A DNA stretch of 64,000 nt from Onthophagus taurus. Taxonomy: Eukaryota; Arthropoda; Insecta; Coleoptera; Scarabaeidae. Below, in pieces: positions 37,736 through 49,000 of the stretch (its first letter is position 1; every line of letters starts with the position of its first letter). The stretch covers positions 26,273,001 to 26,337,000 of the forward strand of contig NC_091968.1 of the NCBI RefSeq assembly GCF_036711975.1, given 5' to 3'. The position numbers and the translations under genes are program-made. The notes under the pieces are model-generated. The model was not told the DNA's origin, ran no database searches, and saw only the letters and a list, made by a program, of their open reading frames with translations.

Positions 37736-38164
37736 ACTAGACCTAGAACTAGAAACATTCGGGTTTAGCCGCACGTCTCTAAAGACGGCTAAACCCGAAT
37801 ATTTCTAGTTCTAGGTCTAGTGTTCGTTCTAGTTTTAGCTGTTATTCAATACTAGATTATTGTATATTTTTGATGAACGAAAAGCAGAACTAACACTAGA
37901 CCTAGAACTAGAAACATTCGGGTTTAGCCGCACGTCTCTAAAGACGGCTAAACCCGAATGATTCTAGTTCTAGTGTTAGTTCTAGTGATAGTGTTAGATA
38001 GCGCTAGTTAGCATTAGATTACGCTAGATTGTTGTATATCGCTATTAAACTAAAACTAGATCTAACACTAGACCTAGAACTAGAATCATTCGGGTTTAGC
38101 CGTCTTTAAAGACGTGCGGCTAAACCCGAATGTTTCTAGTTCTAGGTCTAGTGTTAGTTCTAGT
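37736..38164. repeat. Cluster of three long near-perfect palindromes
   Basis: Palindromes at 37736-37821, 37885-37983 and 38055-38164 share arms ACTAGACCTAGAACTAGAA and CATTCGGGTTTAGCCG with a 10-20 bp centre. In the first two the centre reads CACGTCTCTAAAGACG, and in the third it is inverted (TCTTTAAAGACGTGC). The same arms occur elsewhere, for example at 4246, 35945, 52140, 62115 and 63080. Each could form a hairpin of about 35-45 bp. Confidence 0.9.
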
Positions 38165-38566
38165 GACAATGTTAAATAGCACTAAATTGTTGTATATTTG
38201 GTATTGAACCAAAATTAGACTTGATTTTGATTATAACGGACATTTTCTTCCCCATATTAATTCATTATATCGATATTTTACTCTATTTTTAAACAATACT
38301 AATCGTTACAATTAAAACTTTTTTAGATTATTATAAAAAGATTTATATAAAAAAACGAAAGTACCCCATGATAATTATCACGCTTTCCTCTTATGTGTAT
38401 TGTGAATTGTAACGAGTTAAAAAGAAAAGCAGATTCTCCTTTCATTCAAAGAGTTTTTGCGTGTATGAGTTGAGTGAGCGTGTTTTTGAAGTCTTAAAAG
38501 AAAAACTTTGCTCGCAAAATAAATGTGGCTTAATTTTAGGTGGTTACATCTTCTTTGATTTGTACT

Positions 38567-39242
38567 ATGAAAATTGATAGATTGTTTTGGATAATTTTTC
38601 TTTGCGACTTTGGTAAGGTTACTTTTATAATTATTATTATAACAAAAAAGGATGAATAGAATTAATTAATTTTTTTAGTGAATTTTTCCTTAAGTTATTC
38701 AATTGATTTAAATACCACAATTTATAAAAGCTACGCTTACAATCCATTTGGAGAATCAAAAATTCTCGGAAATACAAATTTGAAGCAAAAACGAAACGTT
38801 CTTAATTTATACAACATGATTTCTTGTTCGACCGGATGTAATCCTTTGATTTATAAAGGTTATGGTTGTTTTTGTGGATTCTTAGGATCGGGACAACCTG
38901 TTGATGGTGTTGATAAGTGTTGCAAAGAACACGATTGGTGTTATAACGTAGCTAATTGTCCGTACTCTTTAGAATATTTTATTCCGTATTATTGGACGTG
39001 TTTAAATAACAACCCACATTGCTGTAAGTTAAACTACTTTTAAAAAACAATTTATTACTAAAAATTTTTTTTTAGCGATTGATCATGGTTTTTTTGGTGG
39101 AAAAGATTCGTGTTCTTACAGACTTTGTCAATGCGATCGAATACTTTCAAATTGTTTAAAACGTTACAATTGTCCCGCAAAACGAGCAATTTGTGAGACC
39201 TCAACGTTTCGATATATTCAAAATGTGTTAATGAATTTTTAA
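38567..39242 (+). CDS. Secreted phospholipase A2 (3 exons)
   Basis: Exons 38567-38612, 38679-39023 and 39076-39242 join in consistent phases (1 and 1) to give 185 aa. Exon 1 encodes a hydrophobic signal peptide start (LFWIIFLCDF). The mature region carries the calcium-loop motif YGCFCGFLGSGQPVD and the active-site motif DKCCKEHDWCY, containing the catalytic His-Asp. The partner Asp lies in CQCDRILSNC in exon 3. Cysteines are abundant, as expected for this disulfide-rich secreted family, which hydrolyses the sn-2 ester of phospholipids with calcium. One oddity is that the loop has Leu at the usual second glycine of the G-x-G-G calcium loop. Its promoter region (38220-38450) has partial copies near 32070, 35020 and 36135. 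It could serve in digestion, immunity or secretion; nothing here decides which. Confidence 0.9.
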
Positions 39243-39355
39243 GTTAATTTTTATTACGTTATTGTTGTTGTTACGTGATAAACATAAGATAAGCAGATTT
39301 TGATTTAGTGTTATTACAAAAAAATACAAAAAGGTTTTTCCTTTTAAGTATTATT

Positions 39356-39529
39356 ATGTTTGCTTTAGTTGTTGAAAGTGTTCAGGAGGAGAGCAAGATA
39401 ATTATTATGTTTTCGAGTGTTTACCGGGTTGGGTTCTACAAAAACCCGGCTTCAATAGAAAGATTTTACCGCGCGTGTCATAAACATACGTGTTCGGGAA
39501 GTGAAATTGGAAAATTATTACCCACCTAA
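39356..39529 (+). CDS. Possible small secreted peptide ORF
   Basis: An open frame follows the PLA2 gene by about 110 bp. A hydrophobic run (FFLLSIIMFALVVESV, partly upstream of the Met at 39356) is followed by a basic segment with two cysteines (RACHKHTCSG) and a stop at 39527-39529. The frame is open upstream to 39293 but without ATG, so either the Met at 39356 or an unseen upstream exon would be needed. Its base composition is less AT-rich than the flanks. No family recognised; it could be the decayed end of a neighbouring PLA2-like duplicate. Confidence 0.25.
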   Translation: MFALVVESVQEESKIIIMFSSVYRVGFYKNPASIERFYRACHKHTCSGSEIGKLLPT

Positions 39530-40079
39530 ACAATTTATTTATTTTTTTTAAATAAAATCTTCTGATTTAATAGAATCGGGATTTTTTGAAATTGTCAGGA
39601 AATATTCTCAAGACACATATTAACTTTTTTTTTACTGAGTGGAACCCGCTGAGTCTCCCAGGGATTAGTCATGAATGCGAAAATGCGCTTGGTTTTAAAT
39701 TTAATTTAAACGCTTCATACTGAGGCCGGTTTTTCATTAAACCAACGGCTTTATTAATTAATTTAATGACCAGACCTCGTATTAATTTCTTTGATACTCT
39801 TCATCATACAGTGTTGCAAAGTTTCTCTTTTCTAAACTATAAATAGTTATTTCAATTAAAAAATTTATATTATTCTTAAGAAAATTAACACTTATTTTAT
39901 ACATACAATTTAATTTGAAGAATATTACAAGAAATCTATAATAACTTAATTAATAGGGTGATTCATCTATTTTTCTGCCATTATGTGACGTCAAATGGTC
40001 ATCAAAATGGTGGATAATGAATTGTAACTAATGGCAACCAAGCAATATATACCACACTGATAAACCACTCATTATGTCA
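39530..40079. other. Intergenic stretch, nothing recognised
   Basis: No gene or tandem repeat seen. AAATAAAATCTTCTG just after the ORF at 39529 could contain a polyadenylation signal. Confidence 0.4.
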
Positions 40080-40560
40080 AAAATCTTGATACTCTGATAT
40101 GGAGAGGTTGTTTCCAGTTGTGTTGTGGATTTCTTCAGCAAATGTTCCTTCGGTGTACACTGCTGGAGATAAGGCTCCCATATTTCCACTCATTTCTTCA
40201 TGTCACGTGCTGCCTTAATCCAGTTATTAGAAAATCTGTTGATGTCATCCATCTATTTTCGTCCACCTTTCATCTGTCCAGTTCCATTTGAGTCTGGTGA
40301 TACGAGAAATGACGTCTGTAAAGCCTATTCTTAAGCCTAAAACTTTCCATTTTACGCTGTGTTGTTCTAAGTCTGTTAGCAGATGTTATGGGCAAAGTCA
40401 ATGTTTCTGCCCATTAGGTCAGATTGAAAACTTTTCTTTTTAGACATATTGATAGGTTGCTCTTAGACACATCTCTGAGTTTACCATATGCTCCTCCTTA
40501 GTTCGCAGGTCTGTTTGTCTCTTTTGATTTTAATTTCATGGCGAAGATAGGTGTACTTAT
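40080..40560 (-). pseudogene. LINE 3'-region fragment, heavily decayed
   Basis: Minus-strand translation gives RTTQRKMES, RLKNRL and a TQMEL...DERW-like stretch. This recalls the post-RT region of LINEs in which a basic block precedes a conserved tryptophan-rich segment. Many stops. Confidence 0.5.
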
Positions 40561-40789
40561 CCATTATGGCATTTTCTTAATGCTTCTAAGATTGGGAAAT
40601 CAGTTCTGAAACGCAACAAAAGCTAGCACCAATGGCCAAAGTTGTATTGGATCGATTTCTCGATCAAAACACTCTGATAGCAAGGCAAGGCAAAGAAATG
40701 TGACCAAATTGAAGGACTGCTGAATGCAAATGAGTTATATTACACTTTCTTTAGCAGTATAAGGAATTCAATAGTCCTCCTGCTAATGT

Positions 40790-41991
40790 CTAATTAACGA
40801 CTTTTACTCACTTATTGTCAGAGAGAAAAGATTTTGAAAACAGTCTCTGTAAAATTACTGTTGGATGTAATGCCAGTGATAAAGAAACATTTATGTTTTT
40901 TAGTAAACAAAAGTCTACAAGATGGCATTTTTCCATCTGAATTAAAGTGTGTGAAAGTTATGCCTTTGAAGAAATAAGGGAACGCCAATGATCTCAATAA
41001 CTACAGACTTCTATCAAAATTGCTGGCAATTTCAAAAATGTATGAAGTGGCAATATGCAATGAATTCATGCAAAAATAATTTACTAAATAAATATCAACA
41101 TGGATATCAACCCGGATCAGCGCGAATATATCCAGATTGCATTCTGTGATCTAAGTAAAGCATTTGACAGTATAGTCGTGAGATATTATTAAGAAAATTA
41201 GATAATTACAGAAAACAACGAGTACACTGGAGAGGATCAGTATCGACATGGAAGAAAATTGCTCTTGGTCTTCTTCAAGGTTCCGTGCTTGGGCCCCTTG
41301 ACATACATTAACGATATGGCTGTAAATGTGGATACACTTTCAATGTGTCTATACGCTGATGATACGTCTAGAGAGCCAAATAGATCTAAAATATCTATAA
41401 ATAGATCTAGAGAGCCAGAGAAACTGAAACAGAAAATAGTCTCAGTATTGGAAAAAGCACAAGATTGGTTCAGGGCAAATAATTTGAAGTTAAATCCAGA
41501 TAAAACAAAGATACTTACGTTCTTTAGTAAACGGGATATTAATATGACCAATCAGACTATGAATTTTCTGGGGATCACATTTTCAGAAACTCTCTCTTGG
41601 AGTGATCACATCACCAATCTAAATAGAAAACTTGCTAATTTCTTATATTGCCTAAAAATTATAATAAAGAACATACCTTAAATTGATGCGAAAAATATTT
41701 ATTTCGCTTATTTTTATAATATAGCAACGTATGGAATAATAGCATAGGGAATTCTAATAAAATGGATACCATTTTTAAACTACAGAAAAGAGCGGTGAGG
41801 ATATTGGTAGCGCTGCAACATTGGGACAGTTGTAGAACATATTTTAAAAGACTAAACATATTAACCCTACCGTGCTGTTTTATATTAACATATCTGGAGT
41901 GCTTACATAGAAGAGTCCATACTTACACCAAAAATTACCAACCATTACTTCAAAAAATTTGTACTTCGCGAGTAAATAACCTTGGGCTATA
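40790..41991 (+). pseudogene. LINE reverse transcriptase fragment, decayed
   Basis: The plus strand reads through broken RT motifs: FDLSKAFDS-like near 41140-41170, GSVLGPL then INDMAVNVDTLSMCLYADD (41270-41365, with the catalytic YADD), then WFRANNLKLNPDKTKIL and LGITFSETLSWSDHI. A further segment at 41762-41990 matches the post-RT domain (FKLQKRAVRIL). Frameshifts and stops separate the parts. It is cut off at 41991 by a foldback transposon. Confidence 0.8.
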
Positions 41992-42338
41992 CAGGGTGAG
42001 GCAGAAAGAATGGGAAATCCGAATACCGGCTTTTTTGTCTTATACAAATGTCGGTGGTTTTTAATACACAGGGTGTTGAAAGTTAAATTTTTATTTCGAA
42101 ATTTCTTGATAATAGGTTTTTGTAATATTAACATAAAATTTGCTAAAAATTCGAGCATGAGAAATACGAATTTGATATTTGTTTTGTGATTACTCGTAGA
42201 GGGCGCTAGATACACACTTTACGTTTGAGATATCAAGTCATGACTATTTTGTCAGTTGAGGTATGGTGAATTAGATCCAGAAATCTGAAGCAGTTTTCAA
42301 TTCTGCACAAAAAAGGTACTCTTGTTTACATTGTCTAA

Positions 42339-44205
42339 GGGCCGGTTGTACCACCTCCCGATAAACTATCTAACGGATAATTACCATGGTTACAGCGGTT
42401 TTAAGCGCTCTCATTGGCTAAGGCCCACTACTACCACTCATAGTTAAAGTCTCTGATAGCGTTATCTATCGGATAGCTTAAAAATTGGTTACTACCACTG
42501 TATTAATCTTATAGATACCGCTATCCAAGGGATCACTTTTGAAATATCTGTAACCCGTGGATTGGGTGTCGGATAAAATGCTATCTAAGGGATAAATGCG
42601 GATACCTAACCTCAAATAGGATTTATGCTGACGTATAAAATTCGAGCGTTTTACTATTTTAGTTTTTAGTTTTTCACTAAAAATAAATGTAGTAATAATG
42701 TAAATAAATTTTTATTTTCTTAAATTACTATTTTTTTACAAGGGAATTGGAAATGGAAAAAATACAAGGGAATTGATAGCTGAACGTTGTGTATTTTTTT
42801 ATAAAGCTTAGTTATCAATTCTCTTGTATCTTTTTCATCGCAAGCCTGTGTAATAATTAGATAAGATCAATTCTAATTTTAAAGTAATGCTGCTTGCTTT
42901 CTTTTTATTTTTATTTCTAAGTCCAGCAATTCCATTTTCTTTTCATGCTCTTCTTTCGCTTGTTTAATAAGCAATTCAGTTAATTCCAGTCTCTTTTCAT
43001 TCAAGTGGTTATATCCATCATGGATAGATTTGTTTGCGGTTTCTGTAAACAAGTATACATATGTATTAAAGTAATATTACATACAAGAATCTAACTTACT
43101 TGGCTTTGAACCCACATCCAACACACGACATTTCCTTTTCTTAAGGTTTTGTGGGTTCCATGCGGTCCAGTTGTTGTTAACTTCTGTTGGTTTATGTAAT
43201 TCAACTGATTGATTTTTGACAATTTCTTGTTGTAGTTGTTGTACGAGTTCTTCCTCTATAACTAATTGTACATCCACTGATGTAGAAGATAACACTTTAT
43301 TATGTAAGGAAACTGGTGTAGAGAGTGGTTCTCCTACATCAATTTTTGCAACCTCCGTTAAATCTAAGTTACAATTAGGTACGGAATGAGAATCGTACAT
43401 ATTAGCTGGTAACCCTTCTACACTTAATAATATGAGCCCTAAAAGAATAAAATTATCGCCTTCAAACAGCATTTAAAATAAATTTTACCTTTGATTCTTT
43501 CTTCAATAGATGTGAGCACTATTTCTTTTTGAGGCCCACCATCAGTTCTCATCGCGTTTTGTCGAATTTGAGCACATTTACTTTTCACTTGTTTCTTTAA
43601 CATATCATACTTTGCTTTAACGCCTTTTGCATCCCGGCAAATCCCACTTACCGCCGTTAGTCCGCGGGCTATTTCTATCCAGATCTTTCAAAAGAATTGA
43701 CATAAATATATTGTTTATCATCACATTTTAACATACAATAATAGAGATATACATACTTTTTGCTTTCCTTGCCATGTAACTGCATCACTTTTTTTGTTTT
43801 CTATTACGTTTTAATGTTTGATAACACATTCAACAAGATGTTCGCATTCTTCTTTTGTGAAATTGGTGGTTCGTCGCCTTTTGTCAGTCTCCATTTTCAA
43901 ATTTAAATTTTAAGGTTAGAACAGGTTAAAATATCGTCAAAATACCTAATAGTAGGCCTTTTGACCACATAGAGCTGTCAATTTAACATAATAGGCAAAA
44001 AAATCCCTAGATTTCTTGGTTATCTCAAGGATTTCTTAACTATGAGATAAATGGAGGTGGTAGTACGCACGACCCCGTTATCTACGAGATAAATTGTATC
44101 TTATAGATAGCTTAACTAATAGATAGCATTGGTTTGGTAGTAACGGGCCTAAGAGCGCCAATTTATCTATCGGATAAATTTATCGGGAGGTGGTACAACC
44201 GGCCC
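42339..44205. mobile_element. PIF/Harbinger-type element with TAA target duplication
   Basis: 1867 bp with terminal inverted repeats GGGCCGGTTGTACCACCTC and its reverse complement. TAA flanks both ends (42336-42338 and 44206-44208), the target preference of PIF/Harbinger transposons. Subterminal sequence is rich in short GATAACT / TATCTA motifs in both orientations. The only gene is the Myb/SANT-like ORF on the minus strand; no DDE transposase ORF was found, so it depends on another copy for movement. Confidence 0.85.
42879..43894 (-). pseudogene. Harbinger Myb/SANT-like DNA-binding protein (4 exons, one nonsense codon)
   Basis: Exons 43894-43757, 43684-43489, 43438-43100 and 43042-42879 join in matching phases (0, 1, 1) to 279 codons including the stop. 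Exon 1 starts METDKRRRTTNFTKEECEHL and exon 2 continues with IEIARGL, GVKAKYDMLKKQVKSK, giving a Myb/SANT-like helix-turn-helix region. Exon 4 encodes a C-terminal coiled coil (LLIKQAKEEHEKKMELL). In PIF/Harbinger elements this second protein binds the element ends and escorts the transposase to the nucleus. Codon 28 is TAA (43811-43813); the related copy in the Egm intron has AAA (Lys) there. Everything else is open, so the inactivating change is recent. The acceptor of exon 2 (GAAAG) is weak. Confidence 0.82.
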
Positions 44206-45086
44206 TAAGCCTACTGGTTTCCAAGTTATCTGCTTTTAATTGTTTCAAAGTAATTTTAAGGTTAACATTTAAAATCAATAACACACAGTAGCTATAGCAA
44301 TTAGTAACGATAATAATCGATAACAATAATAATTAATTAATAACAATAGAATATTGTGACTATTTTCAAAAATCCAGTGGACTTAAATCTGGATTTCTCA
44401 CTATTAAAAAACTCATTATGCCGTGGCATTTTCAAATTGGTAATAACTTTATTGTTGGTAAAAATGATTATTGCACACGGAAATTAGATCAATGTTGACA
44501 ATTAACAAGCAATTGTCGAAACATAAGCGGAAAAATAACACAACTTTGCTTATGTTAAAAAATAAATATTTTAGAAGCAAAAATACATTTAAAAGTAAAT
44601 AATTCGAAAACCGATAGACTTAGACAATTTCAATAAGAGTACCTTTTTTATGTAAAATTGAATGCTCTTTGTGATTTGCAGCTCTTATTGGTTGTAGCTG
44701 TCGAGCCAAAAAACTTATGATTTGATTTATCAAACGAGCAGCGTGTATCTAGCGCCCTCTACGAGCAATAACAAAACAAGTTTCAAATTCGTATTTCTCA
44801 TGCTCGAAAACATAAAACTACCAAATTTTATGTTAATAGTACAAAAACCTTCAAAATTATCAAACCTTCAATTATATCCCTATACCTGAAAAAAATTACT
44901 GACATTTGTATAAGAGATATTACGTTAAATCATCATATTTTGGTGTCTAGTATTTCCGGTATTTCCCATTCTTTCTGACTCACCCTGTATATCAACATGA
45001 AATTGAGACTTTTTAGACACAAACATGTTTTAGCCTTCTGGAAGACAACAAAAGCCAGCACTTGTTGTATTCGATCGATTTCTCGA

Positions 45087-45960
45087 TCAACACTCTGATA
45101 GTCTGGTGGTTCCAAATACGAAAGTCCGCTGGTAGTGTTCTAGTTTATTTTCAAGTCTGTTGATCAGGATTCTCGAGAATAGTTTGTAGAGGTGATTCAG
45201 AAAGCTTATTGGTCTATAGTTATCCAAGTCGGTTGTTTTGTGGAACAGTATTGCCGTAGCGTTATGCCATTTACTCGGTATTGTGCTGCTAAACAGGCAG
45301 AGGAATTTTCTGGAGCAAGCAGGGACCACCGATCTTTATTACATCCGTAGCCACAGAATCTTCTCCCGGTACTCTATTATTTCTGGTCTTTCTTAGAGCA
45401 AATTCAATCTCCTCCAGCGAAATATCTGGCATTTCTTCAGATCCTTGGTTTGTAATGCCCATTTCCGCTGATACCAACCCAACCCAATCTTCTGCGCAAG
45501 ATCTTTAAGCTTTTATTTTCCTATATAGTTTGTTCGATCTTCTCTTTATTATAAATTCTAATATCTTTCCTTATGACTCTCGACACCTGCTTATTAATTT
45601 CTTTTAGTTATAGTATGGTGGTCGATTTTTGACCTCTCATCCATCTCCTTCTTTGTTGCATCAGTTGCATAGTAGTTAGACTGATTTTTTCAATTATGCT
45701 TGCTTTTTTGGCATTAGCTTTCTTGATTCAGCTTTTTCAATACGTTCGTAATGTTGTGTCCTTTAGGTAGTCCAAGATTTTGTTCACACGTTTTTTGATC
45801 ATCTTCTTCCATCCTTTATTTATGTCGAGTATTAATTTTCTGAAATTATGCATCTATATCCTTGCACCTTTAACATAAAGTCAATATCATACTGTTCATT
45901 TGATGCAACAACTTGGTTATCAGCAAAGAATAGATCTTCCATATCTTTTCAAGTCACTAA
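45087..45960 (-). pseudogene. LINE fragment (EN-RT linker and RT start), decayed
   Basis: The minus strand encodes VSRVIRKDIRIYNKEKIEQ upstream, then ISLEEIEFALRKTRNNRVPG, then IPSKWHNATAILFHKTTDLD with NYRPISFLNHLYKLFSRIL. These are the successive blocks before and at the beginning of a non-LTR reverse transcriptase. Frames change at about 45290-45330. This may be the 5' part of the same element whose 3' part lies at 40080-40560, separated by later insertions. Confidence 0.78.
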
Positions 45961-46076
45961 TTAAGCATGTTTAGACACAATCATGTTTTTGCTCTAATGT
46001 TAAAATTAAAGACAAAAAAATATCACATATAAATTTTATTATAAATTAACAGAACAAAACCAAACCTAAGTATAAT

Positions 46077-49000
46077 TTAAAAAATTCTACTTAAAGGATG
46101 TACTGGGGTATATTCTTTATGTGTAATTGAATATTTTCCAATTGACGCGTGCCTCTCATCCATCGAATATAAAGAACCCTCAACAATATCATTTATATTA
46201 CTTTTCACTCGTTTCACGGCTAATTCAGAAAACGCTGTGGCTATTTCCATTTCCATTGTGGCGTGTTGTAATCCAATACAATAAGAACGATTCGCCCGAG
46301 CTAAAAATAAATTCATTTTAACTTAGTTATTAATATTAATAACAAATCGTACCTAAAACTGCAGTCATTGCGTAAGCATCAACAATTGCGTCAGCTAATC
46401 TCTCTAAATCAGCATGTTTTCCAATAACATCAGCACCAAAACGCCCAAACAAAACTTCAGTTGCAAATTTAATTCTTATAATAGAATATCTAAAAACAAG
46501 TTATTTTAGTACTTTTAAATTAATAAGAAATAAATAAATTACTCAAGATGTTGCGAAGGATATTGTAAAGATGGATGTAAAAACTCGTTCAATTTCAAAT
46601 TTAAATCGGGGGCATCTTGAAAATGTTTTCTTTGAGTCCACATTCGTTTAAACGCTTCGATCGGGTAATATGCTGGGTTTCGTATCACTTTGATACGATC
46701 GTTTAATGTTTTCTAAAAAATTCAATTTATAAAAATTTTTTTACATAAAAACTCTTTACCCCTGCATGTTGGAGTCCTAACAAAGCAACGATTATCTTTA
46801 AATTATAAACAGATTCGTGAAGCAACATATGTCCCAAAGAATCGCGATAAAGTCGATTATAAAAGTCGTCACTTTCTAAGGATTGAGTTCCAACGAATTT
46901 CATAACGTCCAAAATTGAATTAGAACATTGTTGGATACTAAATAATTTTGTTATTGTCGATTCAATTTCGCAATCTTGATTTTCGTATTGATCTAATAAT
47001 CCGGATGTTAAGTAAGTTAAACTTTCCATTCCATAAAGAAGCGTTATTAACTGAAAATTTGTTAATTGTAAGATTAAAAACAATTTTTTTTTATTAATTT
47101 AATTTACTGTATAGTTCAAGAATCATCATGCCGCTTAAAAATCGACAATTTTTTTTAATCGACGTGATTAAAAAACTTAAGTTAATCACTGAAGTAAGCC
47201 GTTACAAATAAAAAAAAAGTGGAAGATTTAACGAAAAACACATCTTTTAAACCCGATACTTTCTAGATAGAGTTCTAGATCTAGTTTTACACTAGAATAT
47301 AATAGAATAGCGCCTAAAAGTAATCTTTTTTGAAAGAGTTTCGACACAAGGCTAAGAAAAAAACTTTCAGCTGTTAATGTCAACTTTAATTTTATTATTA
47401 TATTCGTAATCTTTATAAAATAACCTTTAAAATGAGTCCAAACATGACGCACTTATCTCAAAAAACAAAAAAGTTAGAAAAAAAAAACATTAAACCCGAA
47501 GTTAGCAACAATGAAGATAGCAATTTAATTTTTAAATATTAATACCAACCTTAATTTCTTTTTTTTATTATATTTTTGTTTTTGTGACAAATTTTAAGAC
47601 ATTTTATAAAAATTAAGAATATATCAAAATGACATTGACATTTCAAACCGGAAGTTGACTATAATTTCATTAATATTGAAGATAAATGTGTCGTGTTTGT
47701 ACTCACTTTAAAGGATTTTTAATGAAGATTACAAATATGTCAAAATTTAGGTTGACATATTACACCTGAAGTTAGTTATCATATAATAAACAAATGGACA
47801 ACTTCATGGTGTTCTTTCATGATGCATTTTTTATTAAAAAAAACTTTAAAATGTGTCCAAACATGATGCATTTATGTCAAAAAACAAAAAAATTAAAATA
47901 AAAAACATTAAACCGGAAGTTAGCAACAATGAAAATAGCAATTTAATGTTTAAATATTAATACCAACCTTAATTTCTGTTCTTTTTATTATATTTTTGTT
48001 TTTGTGACAAATTTTAAGACATTTTATAAAAATTAAGAAAAAATCAAAATGACATTGACATTTCAAACCGGAAGTTGCTTATATCTCGAGTAATATTGGA
48101 ATTAAACCTATCATGTTTGTGCTCATTTTAAAGGATTTTTCACGATTACAAATATTACAAAATTGAGGTTGACATTTCTAACCGGAAGTTGACCATAACT
48201 TCATTAATATTGAAGATAAATGTGTCGTGTTTGTACTCACTTTAAAAGATTTTTAATGAAGATTACAAATATGTCAAAATTGAGGTTTTAAAATTGATTG
48301 ACCCTATATTTTTTAATTTTTGATTCTGAAGCTTAGTTTTTCCAAAAAAAAAACAATAAAGTTTGAAACTACAGGGCGAAAAGGGGAAACTCAGATTTGA
48401 GCGTATAAAAATCAATAAAATTCCTGGAGAGAGACAATGCTACGAATCTTATGCGCTAGAAGGAAACGGGAGCGAGCGTAACGTCTGTGATTTCTTTCTT
48501 TTTACTTTAAACGTCATTTGGAGTCCGGGGTGAGGAATTTTAAACTTTTACATTAATTATTGCAAAAATTAAACAATTTTCGAACGAGAAAACGTTACTA
48601 GTCCGTCTAATTTAATTTAGATTATCGATTTTTTGAAAGATGGTCTTTCTAATCGATTGACCTTAACGGCCCTATTGGCATCTTCAGTCGTTCATCATGT
48701 TAGTTGTGCCATTATTGTTGACCATCATATTTTAACATACAATAATACGAGATATACAGGGTGATTCAAAAAACCGCTGACAGACTTCAAGAGTAGATAA
48801 TACATGAAAAATTAAGATGAATAGTCTTAATATACATGGGGTCACAAATGCATCCTTAACGAGATATAGCGGATCAAAGTTTCATTAAAATTAAACATTA
48901 TCTGCAATAAAAAGCACTTTTTTGAAAATATTATCTACGCCATTGCTCTCTACGCGTGTAAAGTGTTAAAAATTATCTAAATTATCTTTCAATTGGTCTC

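Larger units (their letters stand above)
41992..44987. mobile_element. Foldback DNA transposon (CAGGGTGAGGC ends) carrying a Harbinger insertion
   Basis: Ends are CAGGGTGAGGCAGAAAGAA and the imperfect reverse complement of TTCTTTCTGACTCACCCTG, flanked by TA. The arms (41992-42338 and 44209-44987) are diverged inverted copies sharing AGAGGGCGCTAGATACAC, ATGAGAAATACGAATTTGA and AAAAAAGGTACTCTTGTT. The PIF/Harbinger element at 42339-44205 sits in the left arm. No transposase of its own. It interrupts a LINE fragment on its left. Confidence 0.85.

Noticed and set aside
41762..42064. A 100-codon frame and its partner at 44933-45115, both containing YRV-QKEWEI.
   Set aside because: Both are chimeras of LINE sequence with the terminal inverted repeat of the foldback element; the shared peptide is just the two transposon ends.
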